A stretch of DNA of 64,000 bases. It comes from Opitutales bacterium (GTDB lineage: Bacteria; Verrucomicrobiota; Verrucomicrobiia; Opitutales; Oceanipulchritudinaceae). Shown here in pieces: positions 34,852-44,458 of this stretch. Location of the stretch: contig SLNJ01000024.1 of NCBI GenBank assembly GCA_007133065.1, positions 1 to 64,000 of the forward strand. Direction: 5' to 3'. A program made the position numbers and the translations under genes. The notes under the pieces were generated by a model. It made no database searches. It saw only the letters and a program-made list of their open reading frames with translations, and was not told the origin of the DNA. Each line of letters starts with the position of its first letter. Position 1 is the stretch's first letter.

Positions 34852-35625
34852 TCAGGCTCCCCCTGTCCCGTCCTCCGGCTTCTGATTTCCGACCAGTGCA
34901 TCGATGAGGCAACCCGCCTCCCGGCTCGTCCGTTGCATTATTCCGGCGAGTCGATTTCGGAGGACGAAATAGGCGATCATCGCCGGGATTCCTATGACGA
35001 GCCCGGTTGCGGTGGTAATGAGGGCCTGTCCGATGTCGCCGGCGAGGAGTTCGGGCCGTCCCATCCCGCCCCGTGCAATGGTCTGGAATGCGCCGATCAT
35101 ACCGCTAACCGTGCCGAGGAGGCCGATCATCGGCGAAACCGTTGCGATGACGTTGAGGTAGTTGATCCACTGGGCGATGCCGGATTCTTCCGCTTCCGCG
35201 GCTTCGACAAAATCCGATTCCACCTGATCCTTGTTGGCATCGGGGGTGTCGATCCGCGCTTTGGAGAGGGACGCGCGGAGGCAGCGGGCGAGGACGGTAT
35301 CGCTCGTTGCCAGGCGGCGTTGAACGCTGTCGAGATCGCGGGCCACGAGGCGGCGCTTCAGATCGACGAGGAGCCCTGCGGGGATGAACCGCTCCTGCCT
35401 GGTTTGTGACAGGCTGAAGAATATCAGGAAGAACAGCGCGAGGCAGCAGCCCCCGAGCGGCCACATTGCCCAACCGCCGCCTTTTAGAAGACCCCACAGG
35501 CTTTGTCCGGAGTCGGCGAGCTCCTCTGTGTTGTCCGCGTAGAGGGCAAGCGCGCAGCCGCAGAGGATTATGGCGGTTAGAGCGAGGGATCGAAAAAGGA
35601 TGTCGTCTGGTGCGGAGCGGTTCAC
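34852..35625 (-). CDS. MotA/TolQ/ExbB proton-channel family protein
   Basis: A 257-residue inner-membrane protein of the ExbB/TolQ family. Predicted helices lie at about 12-30, 48-74, 157-187 and 198-224. The region NVIATVSPMIGLLGTVSGMIGAF, followed by AGDIGQALITTATGLVIGIPAM, is the family's proton-channel signature. Family members use proton flow with ExbD/TolR partners to energise outer-membrane transport or other envelope processes. Start is GTG 35623-35625, which overlaps the upstream stop codon (GTGA), so it is translationally coupled to the TPR gene. No ExbD, TolR or TonB follows; the opposite-strand YfgM-like gene begins 46 bases away. Confidence 0.9.
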   Translation of the reverse strand: MNRSAPDDILFRSLALTAIILCGCALALYADNTEELADSGQSLWGLLKGGGWAMWPLGGCCLALFFLIFFSLSQTRQERFIPAGLLVDLKRRLVARDLDSVQRRLATSDTVLARCLRASLSKARIDTPDANKDQVESDFVEAAEAEESGIAQWINYLNVIATVSPMIGLLGTVSGMIGAFQTIARGGMGRPELLAGDIGQALITTATGLVIGIPAMIAYFVLRNRLAGIMQRTSREAGCLIDALVGNQKPEDGTGGA

Positions 35626-36605
35626 GGGTGGTCCTTGGTGTCTTTGCGATTATCTTGATCGCCGAACGCATGAACTGCGTCCGGGAGGGGAAATTCTGCG
35701 GAGGGCCATTTCAGGCGGCGATCGCGCATTTCGCCGAACAGGAGTCGGGCATGATTGGAGTCATTCAGGGCGAGCGCGGCGTGCACGGCGATCGCGTAAC
35801 AGAGTTCAAGGTCGTCCACTGGCAACTGGGAGGAGAAGACGATCGGGTGCAGGGCGTGATCGAGGGCTGTTTCGTAATCTTGGTTTTGCAGCGCAGTGGC
35901 GGCGATGATCCACCAGCCGAGGGCGCTCCTGCGGTAGGGCCCGGCCGAGCGGATCCACGCTTCGGCCTGCGTGCGTGCGGCTTCGTCCCACCCAAGACGG
36001 AAATAACCGAGCAGCAGCGCAGCTTCGAGCGGATCGCGGCTTTGCTCCGGGAGGTGCGGGAGCAAGTGCTTGGCCACCGCAACGGCTTCGACGGATCGCC
36101 CCTGCTGCAGGCGCCCGTCAACCAGCGCGGCAAAAGCCAGAACCTCCTTCTCCCGAAGGTATGGGAGGTAGGGGAGGCGGTGGTAGTAGAGCGTCTCGAG
36201 GATCACGAGCGCTTCCGCGCGTCTTCCCTCGCCCATGAGGTCGCGCGCGAGGTCGATGTGCCGGGCTCCGGGAAGCTCGACGCGCAGGATTTCGCCGGCG
36301 CCGAGCGTGTACTCCACCCTCCCTGCTTCCACCGCGAGGATGATCGAACGATCGGTGACACTGCGCGGTGTCCCTGTGAATACCCGGCCGTCCGTCAGCC
36401 AGACGGTGATCGGCTCGGCGAGCGTATCGACGAGAGCATTCGGAGCAGCGCCGACGGCGGCAGCGGGAACATGGGCGCCGCCGAGCAGCGCGATCATCAA
36501 TGGCAGCAACGGACGCCATCCGCGGCACGAGCGATCCCCCGGTCCGCTGCCGGCGGAACGTGACGCAGTGCTGCGAAACTCCGTTGTTCTGTGATGATGA
36601 CTCAT
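35622..36605 (-). CDS. Exported TPR-containing protein of unknown function
   Basis: A 327-residue protein with a long basic N-region and hydrophobic core (PLLPLMIALLGGAHVPAAA), suggesting export. The mature part begins with a small beta-rich segment (ITVWLTDGRVFTGTPRSVTD, RVEYTLGAGEILRVELP) of the type that follows signal peptides in some planctomycete and verrucomicrobial proteins. Helix-turn-helix repeats of TPR-like spacing follow (AEALVILETLYYHR, AALLLGYFRLGWDEAARTQA, GWWIIAATALQNQDYETALDHAL). ATGA overlaps at both ends link it to its neighbours, so it is certainly part of the TPR-TPR-ExbB operon. No family name can be given. Confidence 0.8.
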   Translation of the reverse strand: MSHHHRTTEFRSTASRSAGSGPGDRSCRGWRPLLPLMIALLGGAHVPAAAVGAAPNALVDTLAEPITVWLTDGRVFTGTPRSVTDRSIILAVEAGRVEYTLGAGEILRVELPGARHIDLARDLMGEGRRAEALVILETLYYHRLPYLPYLREKEVLAFAALVDGRLQQGRSVEAVAVAKHLLPHLPEQSRDPLEAALLLGYFRLGWDEAARTQAEAWIRSAGPYRRSALGWWIIAATALQNQDYETALDHALHPIVFSSQLPVDDLELCYAIAVHAALALNDSNHARLLFGEMRDRRLKWPSAEFPLPDAVHAFGDQDNRKDTKDHP

Positions 36606-39499
36606 CCGTGTTCATTGTCCCCGTCCGAGGATATCGGGGAATCGACGGTTGCGTCGCGCGGGAGCAACACCTCAAGGCGACGCATTTCCCGCTTTGCCTC
36701 TTCGTGCAGGCTCGGATCGTCTGTTTCGTTCATGAACCGTAATTCGCGCCAGGTGTTGTAAGCGGCCTGGAGGTCGCCGGTCGCTTCGAACATCGCGGCA
36801 CTGCGTCGGTAGGCATCGGCGGTCAGGTCCGGGAATGCCCGGTACATGTTGTAGATCCGCTGGTAGTAGGGGATTGCTCGCTTCGGTTCCTCCCGGGCCT
36901 CCGCGATGCGCGCGAGCCCCTGAAGCGCTTCGGCTTGGGGGCGTCCGCGCGCCTGGCGCAGTCGCAGCAGTGCCTCGAACTGCTCCCGGGCGGCATCATA
37001 AGCGCCGAGAGCCGTGAGCACACGACCGTGCGCGAGCATTGATTCGGGCCCAAGCGGATGCATCGGCAGTTCGCTGATGATGCGGTGAAAAAGATGCCGC
37101 GCCGACTGCCATTCACCCCGGTCCTCGGCCAGGCGGCCGAGGTAGTGCAGGGCGTGCGCGCGGTCGGGGGAGTCGGGAAAGCTCTCCAGAAGTCGGTGCA
37201 GGTATCGTTCTGCCTCTGCGGCTTCTCCGCGCAGATAGAAAAACGCCCCCATACGCCCGAGTGCGAACGCGTCGAGCCGGTCCACAGGAACGAGGTCCGC
37301 GATCTCGCGAAGATAGCCCTTGCCCTCGTCGTGCGTCCCATCGCGGGGTTGGGTTTTGCCGAGACGGAGGCTCAGGCGGGCAAACCAGGTGAACTGGGAG
37401 TTTCGAAGCGCGTCAGCGCGGGCGGTCTCCAGCCAGGACTCAAATTCTGTGATCCCGCCGAGCGTGGCACCGAGTTCAGGGTTGCGCTGCACTTGATATT
37501 CCAGCGCGTCGAGGATGGCGTCGATTTCGGTGGCGGCGGGATCGTTTCCGTATCGGTCGAGCGCCGAAAGAAACAGTGGAACCGCTTCGGAGACCCGCCC
37601 CTGCTGCTGTCGGGCCCAGCCGATCCAGTAGAGTGCTTCGCTCACACGCGGGCGCTTTAGAAGATCGTCCCGCTCGAGATACGATTGAAAATGATGTACC
37701 ATCAGGTCGTACTCCTCGAGCGCCCGGTAGATCTTTCCCGACTGGAAGATCGCGTAGACGAACAGGGCCGAGTGTTCCGGCGGGACGCGTCGAAAGTCCG
37801 AGGCCGCCTCGATGTGGCGGCCCTGGCCCATCAGGATGTCCCCCCGCAAGACCCGACCCTCGGGTTCCCTGGCGTGGCCGGGAAATCGCTGCAGAAATCC
37901 ATCGATCTCCCGCAGAGCTTCGTCGTAGTCGCGCATGGCGTAGCGTGTTGCCGCCACGCGATAGTGGATTTCGGGCTCAAGCCGGTGCTGAGCGGGGAGG
38001 GTTCCACGGAGCGCGTGGAACTCCTGCAGCGCGCGGTCGTAGGATTGCTCGAGAAACCACGCCATGGCATGCCAAAAGCGCGCCGGATCGACGAGGTTGC
38101 TCCCGTTGGCGTTCCGGTCCGCTGCAATGCGCGCGAAATGACGGCGCGCATCCGCCTGCGCCTCCTGTTCGAGCGCGACAAATCCCAGGGTGAAAAGCCA
38201 GCGCTCCGCCTGCCCGTGATCGGGGTATTCCTCGAGCAGTTCCCGCAGGATAGCCGCCGCCGATTCCAGGTCGCGTTGCTCGCGATACGTGCGGGCGAGC
38301 AGAAACAGGGTCTGGGGAACGCGTTCGGAGTCGGAGTATTCGCGCAGGTAGGCGCGGCCGATGGCGAGGGCGTCGTCCCATCGTTCCATCGATATGGCCG
38401 CGACGATCCACCGGTAGTGAGCCTCCCTCCTGTCGCGCTCCGCGAGTGTCGTGTCGCCCGCAAGATACCGTAGAATCTGAATGGCTTCGCGCGGGCGCCC
38501 GGCGAGGAGGAAGGCATGGCCGCGCCGCAGTTGGAAGCCCGGGGTGTAGTCCTCGGATCCCCGCAATCCTTCGAGGGTGGATTCAATGCGACCGGTGATG
38601 CGCAGGAAGTAGTTCTCCCAGATGGACGCACTCGAGGGAGTCAGGTGTGCTCGATAGCGTGCATAATGGGTGCGAACGGCGTGGAGCCGTTCCTCCTGGC
38701 GCTCGATCAGCTCGTTGCGGGGAGGGACGAGCCGGTAGGCGCGCAGCGCCGCGATGGGGCGCTCCGAGGCCAGGAAGCGGTCCCCGATGCGCAGCGCTGC
38801 GAACGCAAGCACTCCGAGCTCCGGCATTGTGCGCAGGCTCCAATCGGTTCCGAATAGCAGCGCTGCCGAGGACTCCCACTCCTTCGCATCGGTCAGCGCC
38901 CGAATCGCTCGCAGGCGGGCCTGAGTGCGAAGACTGGGCGGGTGGCCTCCCGCGTAGAAGGCGTTGAGCAACGATACTCCCGATTCGAGATCTCCGGTTT
39001 CGAGTCGCAGCTCCGCCTGTCGCAAAAGCGCCAGCGCCGCGCCCGGTTCGGCCGGGTGTTGTTCGGCGAAACGTCCGAATGCGTCAATCGCGGCATCATA
39101 CTCCCCGGCCGCTTCGAGCGCCTGCGCAAGCGCATAGCGAACAAAAACGCGGTCCGCTGAGGACATCTCGACGATCTGCAGGGCCTCCCGAAACAGCGCG
39201 ACCGCGCGCTGCGGATCTCCACTGAGCAGGTGGGCATAGCCGTTGAGCGGCAACAGCATCCGTTGCGTCCGTGGTGCACGAAACTCCGGTTCCCGCCCGA
39301 ATGTTGCCTCCAGCTGATGAAATAGCCGGGCAGCCTCTTCGTAGCGATCCGCCTGAAACGCTTCCACCGCTTGTTGCATCAAGCCTCGCATGGTCTGCCC
39401 AACCTGGCCGGCCAGGCTCGTTGACCCCAGGAGGGTGAAGAGCGCCAAAAGCAGGCCAAAGAAGCTGCTCCGCCACCGGTGCCGGAATTGTGCGCGCAT
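36602..39499 (-). CDS. Large exported tetratricopeptide-repeat protein
   Basis: A 965-residue protein with a clear signal peptide (RRSSFFGLLLALFTLLGS-type core within residues 1-31) and about twenty TPR-like helical pairs along the whole chain, for example QAVEAFQADRYEEAARLFHQL, VRYALAQALEAAGEYDAAIDAF and PDRAHALHYLGRLAEDRGEW. No catalytic domain is visible. It resembles periplasmic scaffolds such as the TPR partners found next to ExbB/ExbD in other Verrucomicrobia and Bacteroidetes. Start ATG 39497-39499 is chosen because the open frame upstream has no signal peptide. It heads a three-gene coupled operon and is divergent from rpsL across 495 bases. Confidence 0.88.
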   Translation of the reverse strand: MRAQFRHRWRSSFFGLLLALFTLLGSTSLAGQVGQTMRGLMQQAVEAFQADRYEEAARLFHQLEATFGREPEFRAPRTQRMLLPLNGYAHLLSGDPQRAVALFREALQIVEMSSADRVFVRYALAQALEAAGEYDAAIDAFGRFAEQHPAEPGAALALLRQAELRLETGDLESGVSLLNAFYAGGHPPSLRTQARLRAIRALTDAKEWESSAALLFGTDWSLRTMPELGVLAFAALRIGDRFLASERPIAALRAYRLVPPRNELIERQEERLHAVRTHYARYRAHLTPSSASIWENYFLRITGRIESTLEGLRGSEDYTPGFQLRRGHAFLLAGRPREAIQILRYLAGDTTLAERDRREAHYRWIVAAISMERWDDALAIGRAYLREYSDSERVPQTLFLLARTYREQRDLESAAAILRELLEEYPDHGQAERWLFTLGFVALEQEAQADARRHFARIAADRNANGSNLVDPARFWHAMAWFLEQSYDRALQEFHALRGTLPAQHRLEPEIHYRVAATRYAMRDYDEALREIDGFLQRFPGHAREPEGRVLRGDILMGQGRHIEAASDFRRVPPEHSALFVYAIFQSGKIYRALEEYDLMVHHFQSYLERDDLLKRPRVSEALYWIGWARQQQGRVSEAVPLFLSALDRYGNDPAATEIDAILDALEYQVQRNPELGATLGGITEFESWLETARADALRNSQFTWFARLSLRLGKTQPRDGTHDEGKGYLREIADLVPVDRLDAFALGRMGAFFYLRGEAAEAERYLHRLLESFPDSPDRAHALHYLGRLAEDRGEWQSARHLFHRIISELPMHPLGPESMLAHGRVLTALGAYDAAREQFEALLRLRQARGRPQAEALQGLARIAEAREEPKRAIPYYQRIYNMYRAFPDLTADAYRRSAAMFEATGDLQAAYNTWRELRFMNETDDPSLHEEAKREMRRLEVLLPRDATVDSPISSDGDNEHG

Positions 39500-39994
39500 C
39501 GATATCCGGAGCGTTTCCGGAACCGGCGAGTTGGCAAGAAGAAAATGACAATAATATGTAAAATAATCAACATTACCCTGTCGCGATCGGGCGATCGGCA
39601 CGGCGCGCGCAGCCTTCAATAGGTCGTTGCGGAGCTGCAATCACGATTCGCCCCGGTCTTTCAGCTGTTTGCCAGGCCAATATCAGCCCATCGCTCGCTC
39701 CTTTTTCTCCCGATGTATTGCGGTTTCAAATGGTCAACCTATTCCAGGACGGGAGACCCGCATCTGGAAATCCCGCCATTCCTGAAAAATCCCGATGTTT
39801 TCTCTTGCGTGGCAGGCATTCAATCTGTTGAGTCATAGCTTCTCATCGGTGCTACATGGCTCGGATCCGGAGGGTCCGGGCTGTATCTCCTCAGACCTTT
39901 CCAGGAAGATTTGAAGAAATCCGGAGAATCTTCTTGATTCGGGAAGGGAGTGGATTATTTTTGCGCCTTTTCCCGAATTCTATCCGCAACGTCT
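39500..39994. other. 495-base divergent intergenic region before the ribosomal supercluster
   Basis: This long spacer should hold promoters for the TPR operon (minus) and the str/S10/spc/alpha supercluster (plus). An AT-rich block at about 39538-39580 (minus strand TTGATTATTTTACATATTATTG) could carry the TPR promoter; the plus-strand candidate is annotated separately. I see no coding frame, tRNA or T-tailed terminator. A longer RNA leader before rpsL is possible but not demonstrable by eye. Confidence 0.5.
39934..39961 (+). promoter_or_regulatory. Candidate sigma-70 promoter for rpsL operon
   Basis: TTGATT at 39934-39939 and TATTTT at 39956-39961 are separated by 16 bases. The -10 end lies 33 bases before the rpsL ATG, a plausible distance. 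It is the best match to a housekeeping promoter in the 495-base spacer, judged by eye only. Confidence 0.4.
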
Positions 39995-40375
39995 ATGCCC
40001 ACAATTAACCAACTGCTACGCAAGCCACGAGTGCTCAAAGGAATGAAGAGCAAGTCGCCCGCATTGCGCAACAACCCCTTCAAGCGGGGCGTTTGCGTGC
40101 AGGTGATGACGCGTACGCCGAAAAAGCCGAACTCGGCGATCCGCAAGGTTGCCAAGGTTCGCCTGACCAACGGGATGGAAGTAATCGCCTACATCCCGGA
40201 CGAAGGCCACTCGCTACAGGAACACAGCGTGGTGCTCGTGCGCGGCGGCCGCGTCAAGGATCTTCCTGGCGTGCGCTACCACGTGGTCCGCGGGACTCTG
40301 GACTGCATGGGCGTGGAAAAACGGCGGCGCAGCCGTTCGAAGTATGGAGTGAAGCGGCCTAAAACCAGCAAGTGA
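39995..40375 (+). CDS. rpsL: 30S ribosomal protein S12
   Basis: A 126-residue S12 of normal length. The decoding-site segment [12 protein letters not shown] (with K43, the position whose mutation gives streptomycin resistance) is wild type in appearance, as is [25 protein letters not shown] 39995 gives the normal [10 protein letters not shown] start; an open GTG start 45 bases upstream is not supported. First gene of the supercluster; rpsG follows after 37 bases. Confidence 0.98.
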   Translation: MPTINQLLRKPRVLKGMKSKSPALRNNPFKRGVCVQVMTRTPKKPNSAIRKVAKVRLTNGMEVIAYIPDEGHSLQEHSVVLVRGGRVKDLPGVRYHVVRGTLDCMGVEKRRRSRSKYGVKRPKTSK

Positions 40376-40412
40376 ACCCGGTTAACTCGTCACCAGAATA
40401 ATCCCGTAGACC

Positions 40413-40883
40413 ATGTCACGCAGACGCAGAGCCCAAAAGCGCGAACACGCGCCAGATCCCCGTTACGGCAATCAGCTTGTAACCCATCTCACCAATATCG
40501 TGATGTGCGATGGAAAGAAATCCGTCGCCCAGCATATCGTATATGGCGCTTTCGAGCGGGTTGCGGAGAAGCTTGGCAAGGGAGATCCGATCGACCTGCT
40601 ACTCGGGGCGCTCGACAACATCCGCCCGAAGCTCGAGGTGAAGAGCCGGCGTGTCGGTGGCACGACGTACCAGGTTCCGCTTGAGACTGCATTCGAACGG
40701 CAGCAGAGCCTTGCTTTTCGCTGGATTGTCTCGGCCGCCCAATCGCGCAAAGGAGGGATGACGGAGGCTTTGGCGCTTGAGATCATCGACGCCTACAACA
40801 ACACCGGTTCGGTGGTGAAAAAGAAGGATGACACGCACAAGATGGCGCAGGCTAATCGGGCCTTCGCCCATCTGCGCTGGTAG
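40413..40883 (+). CDS. rpsG: 30S ribosomal protein S7
   Basis: A 156-residue S7, which starts assembly of the 30S head and contacts the mRNA exit and E site. [17 protein letters not shown] at the N-terminus, the [21 protein letters not shown] block and the C-terminal [10 protein letters not shown] are typical. It lies between rpsL and fusA, the standard str order. Confidence 0.98.
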   Translation: MSRRRRAQKREHAPDPRYGNQLVTHLTNIVMCDGKKSVAQHIVYGAFERVAEKLGKGDPIDLLLGALDNIRPKLEVKSRRVGGTTYQVPLETAFERQQSLAFRWIVSAAQSRKGGMTEALALEIIDAYNNTGSVVKKKDDTHKMAQANRAFAHLRW

Positions 40884-40985
40884 GCGAGCGGCACGGTTAT
40901 CCAAAACAACACGCAGGGCCTTTCAGGTGAGCGGTGCTCCCGCTGTCCGATAGCCGACGCACCACAAGTATTTCAGAATTAGATA

Positions 40986-43145
40986 ATGTCCATAGATCCG
41001 ACCAGCATTTCGTCCCTGAACAGCAAGGACCGCCTCTGTCCGATGGAGTACCACCGCAATATCGGAATAGCGGCGCATATCGACGCGGGTAAGACGACCA
41101 CGACCGAACGTATTCTGTTCTACACCGGGAAGGTCCATAAGATCGGCGAGGTGCATGATGGCACCGCGGTAACCGACTGGATGGCGCAGGAGCGCGAACG
41201 CGGGATTACCATCACGGCGGCCGCAATCACCGCTCAGTGGATCACGCAGAAGGGCCCGTACGCGGGGATCAAGCATAAGATCAACATCATCGACACCCCC
41301 GGGCACGTCGACTTCACCGCCGAGGTGGAGCGTTCGCTCCGCGTGCTGGACGGTGCGGTCGCTGTATTCTGTGCCGTGGCCGGCGTCCAGCCGCAGTCAG
41401 AAACGGTCTGGCGGCAGATGGACAAATACAAGGTGCCCCGCATCGCGTTCATCAACAAGATGGACCGAACCGGGGCCGATTTTTTTGGTGCGGTCGAGGA
41501 CATTCGCAAGAAGCTCGGCGGCAACGCGATGCCCCTGTACCTTCCGATCGGGGCGGAGGAGAACTTCAGCGGCCTGATCGACCTGGTAACGATGAAGGCC
41601 CATATCTACACGAAGTCGGATGCGACCGGTTCGCAGTTTTCCGAAGAGGACATTCCCGAGGAATTCATTGAGCAGGCCCGCGGATACCGGGAGAAGCTGC
41701 TCGAGGAGATCGCGGCATTCGACGACGTCCTGGCGGCGAAGTACTTGGAGGGCGAGGAGATCTCCGAGGATGAATTTCGGCTGGGGATTCGGGCCGCCAC
41801 GCTCGCTCGCGCCTTTATTGGGGTGATTCCAGGTACCGCGTTCAAGAACAAAGGGGTTCAGAAGCTCTTGAACGCCGTGATCGATTTCCTCCCCAGCCCG
41901 CTGGACGTTCCGCCCGCCGTCGGGCTGAATTCGGAGGAGGAGCGGATCGAAGTCAAATCGGACGACCATGCCAAGGCCGCCGGGTTGGTTTTCAAGCTGT
42001 GGACGGATCCGTTCGTCGGGAAGCTGGTTTTCTTTCGTCTCTACTCGGGAACGCTGAGCAAGGGGACGGCAATGTACAATCCGCGCACACGCAAGACCGA
42101 GCGAATCAGCCGCCTCCTCGTCATAGCGGCCGATCGCCGGGAGGATGTCGATATGGTGTTTGCCGGCGACATCTGCGCGGTGGTTGGAACCAAGGATATT
42201 CGCACTGGGGATACGCTTTGCGACAAGAGCCGCGACGTCATCCTGGAGCCGCCGAGTTTCCCCGACCCAGTTATCAGCATGTCGGTGGAGCCGAATACGA
42301 AGGGCGACCAGGAAAAGCTCTCCTCCGCACTGCAGCGCCTGGCTGAAGAGGATCCGACCTTCCAGATCAAGTCGGATACGGAGACAGGTCAGACGATTAT
42401 TTCAGGAATGGGTGAGCTGCACCTGGACATCATTCGAGACCGATTGCTGCGGGAGTTCAAGGTGGCCGCCGAGGTCGGAAGGCCTCAAATCGCCTATCGC
42501 GAGACGATTCTGCAGCCCGCCGCGGGCGTCGGCAAGTTCGTCCGCCAGTCGGGCGGCCGCGGGCAATATGGCCACGCGGAGATCAAGATCGAGCCAAACG
42601 AGAAGGGCAAGGGCTACGAATTTGTGAATGAAATCGTCGGTGGTGTGATTCCGAAGGAATTCATCAAACCGACCGAGGAGGGGATCCGGGAGGCGATGCA
42701 GAACGGCACCGTGGCCGGTTTCCCCGTCGTTGATGCCCGCGTCCGTCTCGTCTTCGGCTCGTTCCACGAGGTTGACTCGTCGGAAATGGCGTTTCGAATG
42801 GCGGGGATTTTCGCCATGCGCGATGCGATGAAGAAAGCCGATCCGATCCTTCTCGAACCGATTATGGGCGTGGAGGTGGAGACCCCCGAGGAATACCAGG
42901 GCGACGTGGTTGGCGATCTGAACCGGCGTCGTGGCGTGATCCAGTCAATTGAATCGAAGGGGCCGATCGTTCGGATTGTCGCGAACGTCCCGCTCGAGAC
43001 GATGTTCGGGTACGCCACCGATGTGCGCTCGCTCTCCAAGGGTCGCGCCTCCTATACGATGTCGCCAAGTCACTTCGACCAGGTGCCCGCCAGCAACCTC
43101 GAGCGGATCGTCGAGTCCTCAACCCGAGCCGTAGCCCGCACCTGA
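40986..43145 (+). CDS. fusA: Elongation factor G
   Basis: A 719-residue translational GTPase that drives translocation. The G-domain has AHIDAGKTT (30-38), the switch [10 protein letters not shown] and the NKMD specificity motif, followed by the domain II-V segments ([33 protein letters not shown]). It is close to standard length. It starts with ATG 40986; ATG 41043 would shorten it by 19 residues. The usual partner tuf does not follow; rpsJ starts 31 bases after the stop. 102 bases separate it from rpsG. Confidence 0.98.
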   Translation: MSIDPTSISSLNSKDRLCPMEYHRNIGIAAHIDAGKTTTTERILFYTGKVHKIGEVHDGTAVTDWMAQERERGITITAAAITAQWITQKGPYAGIKHKINIIDTPGHVDFTAEVERSLRVLDGAVAVFCAVAGVQPQSETVWRQMDKYKVPRIAFINKMDRTGADFFGAVEDIRKKLGGNAMPLYLPIGAEENFSGLIDLVTMKAHIYTKSDATGSQFSEEDIPEEFIEQARGYREKLLEEIAAFDDVLAAKYLEGEEISEDEFRLGIRAATLARAFIGVIPGTAFKNKGVQKLLNAVIDFLPSPLDVPPAVGLNSEEERIEVKSDDHAKAAGLVFKLWTDPFVGKLVFFRLYSGTLSKGTAMYNPRTRKTERISRLLVIAADRREDVDMVFAGDICAVVGTKDIRTGDTLCDKSRDVILEPPSFPDPVISMSVEPNTKGDQEKLSSALQRLAEEDPTFQIKSDTETGQTIISGMGELHLDIIRDRLLREFKVAAEVGRPQIAYRETILQPAAGVGKFVRQSGGRGQYGHAEIKIEPNEKGKGYEFVNEIVGGVIPKEFIKPTEEGIREAMQNGTVAGFPVVDARVRLVFGSFHEVDSSEMAFRMAGIFAMRDAMKKADPILLEPIMGVEVETPEEYQGDVVGDLNRRRGVIQSIESKGPIVRIVANVPLETMFGYATDVRSLSKGRASYTMSPSHFDQVPASNLERIVESSTRAVART

Positions 43146-43176
43146 CCCCCCGCAAGAATCCAGGATCCGTCATATC

Positions 43177-43485
43177 ATGAATGGCCAAAAAATACGTATC
43201 AAGCTTAAGGGCTACGACTACCGAGTGATCGACCAGAGCGCCGTCGACATCGTCAACACGGTAAAGCGCTCCGGAGCGCGGGTGGCCGGTCCGGTGCCGT
43301 TACCCACCCGAATCGAGAAGTTCACGGTAAACCGCTCGCCACACGTCGACAAGAAGTCGATGGACCAATTCGAAATGCGGACGCACAAGCGCCTGATCGA
43401 TATTCTCGAACCAACCGCCCAGACGGTGGATGAGCTGAAAAAGCTGAATCTTCCGGCGGGGGTTGACATCACAATCAACGTTTGA
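43177..43485 (+). CDS. rpsJ: 30S ribosomal protein S10
   Basis: A 102-residue S10 (also the NusE transcription-antitermination factor) of normal length. [35 protein letters not shown] is the full family signature (PLPT loop and SRDQFE-like block). It follows fusA, and a 304-base gap separates it from rplC, so the S10 operon is split after its first gene. Confidence 0.97.
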   Translation: MNGQKIRIKLKGYDYRVIDQSAVDIVNTVKRSGARVAGPVPLPTRIEKFTVNRSPHVDKKSMDQFEMRTHKRLIDILEPTAQTVDELKKLNLPAGVDITINV

Positions 43486-43789
43486 TCCACTCACCGCTTT
43501 TTCGTTTCCCGAAGTACTCACTTCCGATCACCATCACGCGAATCCCCGCTTCTCAGTTCTGACATTCAGGCCCGGTCCCGGGCTCGCATCGAAATCCAAG
43601 ATCATCAACCATTTCACCGCCGACCACACAAGCTTCGCCCGACAGTTCACGCCGATCCGGTTTGAAATTCGGTCCACGGAGCTTCCCGTATCGGAGAACC
43701 CACAATCAACATATCCAACCCTCTAATGCAGGGCTACGTCAAACGGAGGCGCCGCTTGCCGGGAGCGTTTCCCCCTGCCGCTTAGGAAT
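43486..43789. other. 304-base leader between rpsJ and rplC
   Basis: This spacer is long for a ribosomal operon interior. A perfect 6-bp hairpin (GCCCGG-TC-CCGGGC) lies near its middle at about 43570-43583. A second weak pairing (AAACG with CGTTT) brackets 43741-43770 just before rplC. No T-run terminator or convincing coding frame is present. It could contain an internal promoter or a ribosomal-protein-binding leader, like the S10 leader of enteric bacteria but at a different site. Confidence 0.4.
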
Positions 43790-44431
43790 ATGAATTACAC
43801 ACTTTTAGGAAAGAAGATCGGGATGACCCAGGTCTACGACGAGCAGAACGCGCTCGTCCCCGTCACGGTCATCGAAGCTGGCCCCTGCCCGGTTGTGCAG
43901 GTCAAAACCGTCGAGTCCGATGGGTACAATGCCGTCCAGATCGGGTTTGGGAAGCGTAAGGACAGGCGGACCACCAAGGCGCTGGCCGGCCACTTTACCA
44001 AGGCCTCAGTCGGCAATCTTCAGAACCTGCGGGAGGTTCGCTGCGAACAACCCGTCGAGCAGCAGCCGGGTGATGTGCTGACCGTTTCCGGGTTTAATCC
44101 CGGGGAAATGGTCGACATCATCGGGGAGACAAAAGGGCGGGGATTCCAGGGCGTGGTGAAACGCTTTGGTTTCGCCGGGGGCAACGCCAGCCACGGCTCC
44201 ATGTCGCATCGGCGCGGCGGCTCCTACGGCATGAGCCAGGATCCGGGTCACACCTTCAAGAACAAGAAAATGCCCGGGCATATGGGCAACGTGCGCCGGA
44301 CCGTGCAGAACCTCCTGGTGGTCCGTGTGCTGGAGGACAAGAATATCATTCTCGTGAAGGGCAGCGTGCCCGGAGCGAACGGCTCCAACGTGGTGGTGCG
44401 CAGCTCTGTGAAGCGGAAGCGCTCCGCCTGA
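43790..44431 (+). CDS. rplC: 50S ribosomal protein L3
   Basis: A 213-residue L3, which initiates 50S assembly and reaches the peptidyl-transferase centre. MNYTLLGKKIGMTQVYDE, TKGRGFQGVVKRFGF and GHMGNVRRTVQNL are diagnostic. The glutamine-containing loop target of PrmB methylation is present. Normal length. ATG 43790 has TAGGAA just upstream. rplD follows after 27 bases. Confidence 0.98.
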   Translation: MNYTLLGKKIGMTQVYDEQNALVPVTVIEAGPCPVVQVKTVESDGYNAVQIGFGKRKDRRTTKALAGHFTKASVGNLQNLREVRCEQPVEQQPGDVLTVSGFNPGEMVDIIGETKGRGFQGVVKRFGFAGGNASHGSMSHRRGGSYGMSQDPGHTFKNKKMPGHMGNVRRTVQNLLVVRVLEDKNIILVKGSVPGANGSNVVVRSSVKRKRSA

Positions 44432-44458
44432 ACCATTTGACGACGTAGAGTGAAGACC

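Noticed and set aside
37058-37660. Open frame antisense to the large TPR gene
   Set aside because: The TPR repeats on the minus strand are clear; the antisense product has no known features.
43463-43726. Short open frame in the rpsJ-rplC spacer
   Set aside because: Overlaps the end of rpsJ, has no ribosome site and no protein character; the region is better explained as leader RNA.
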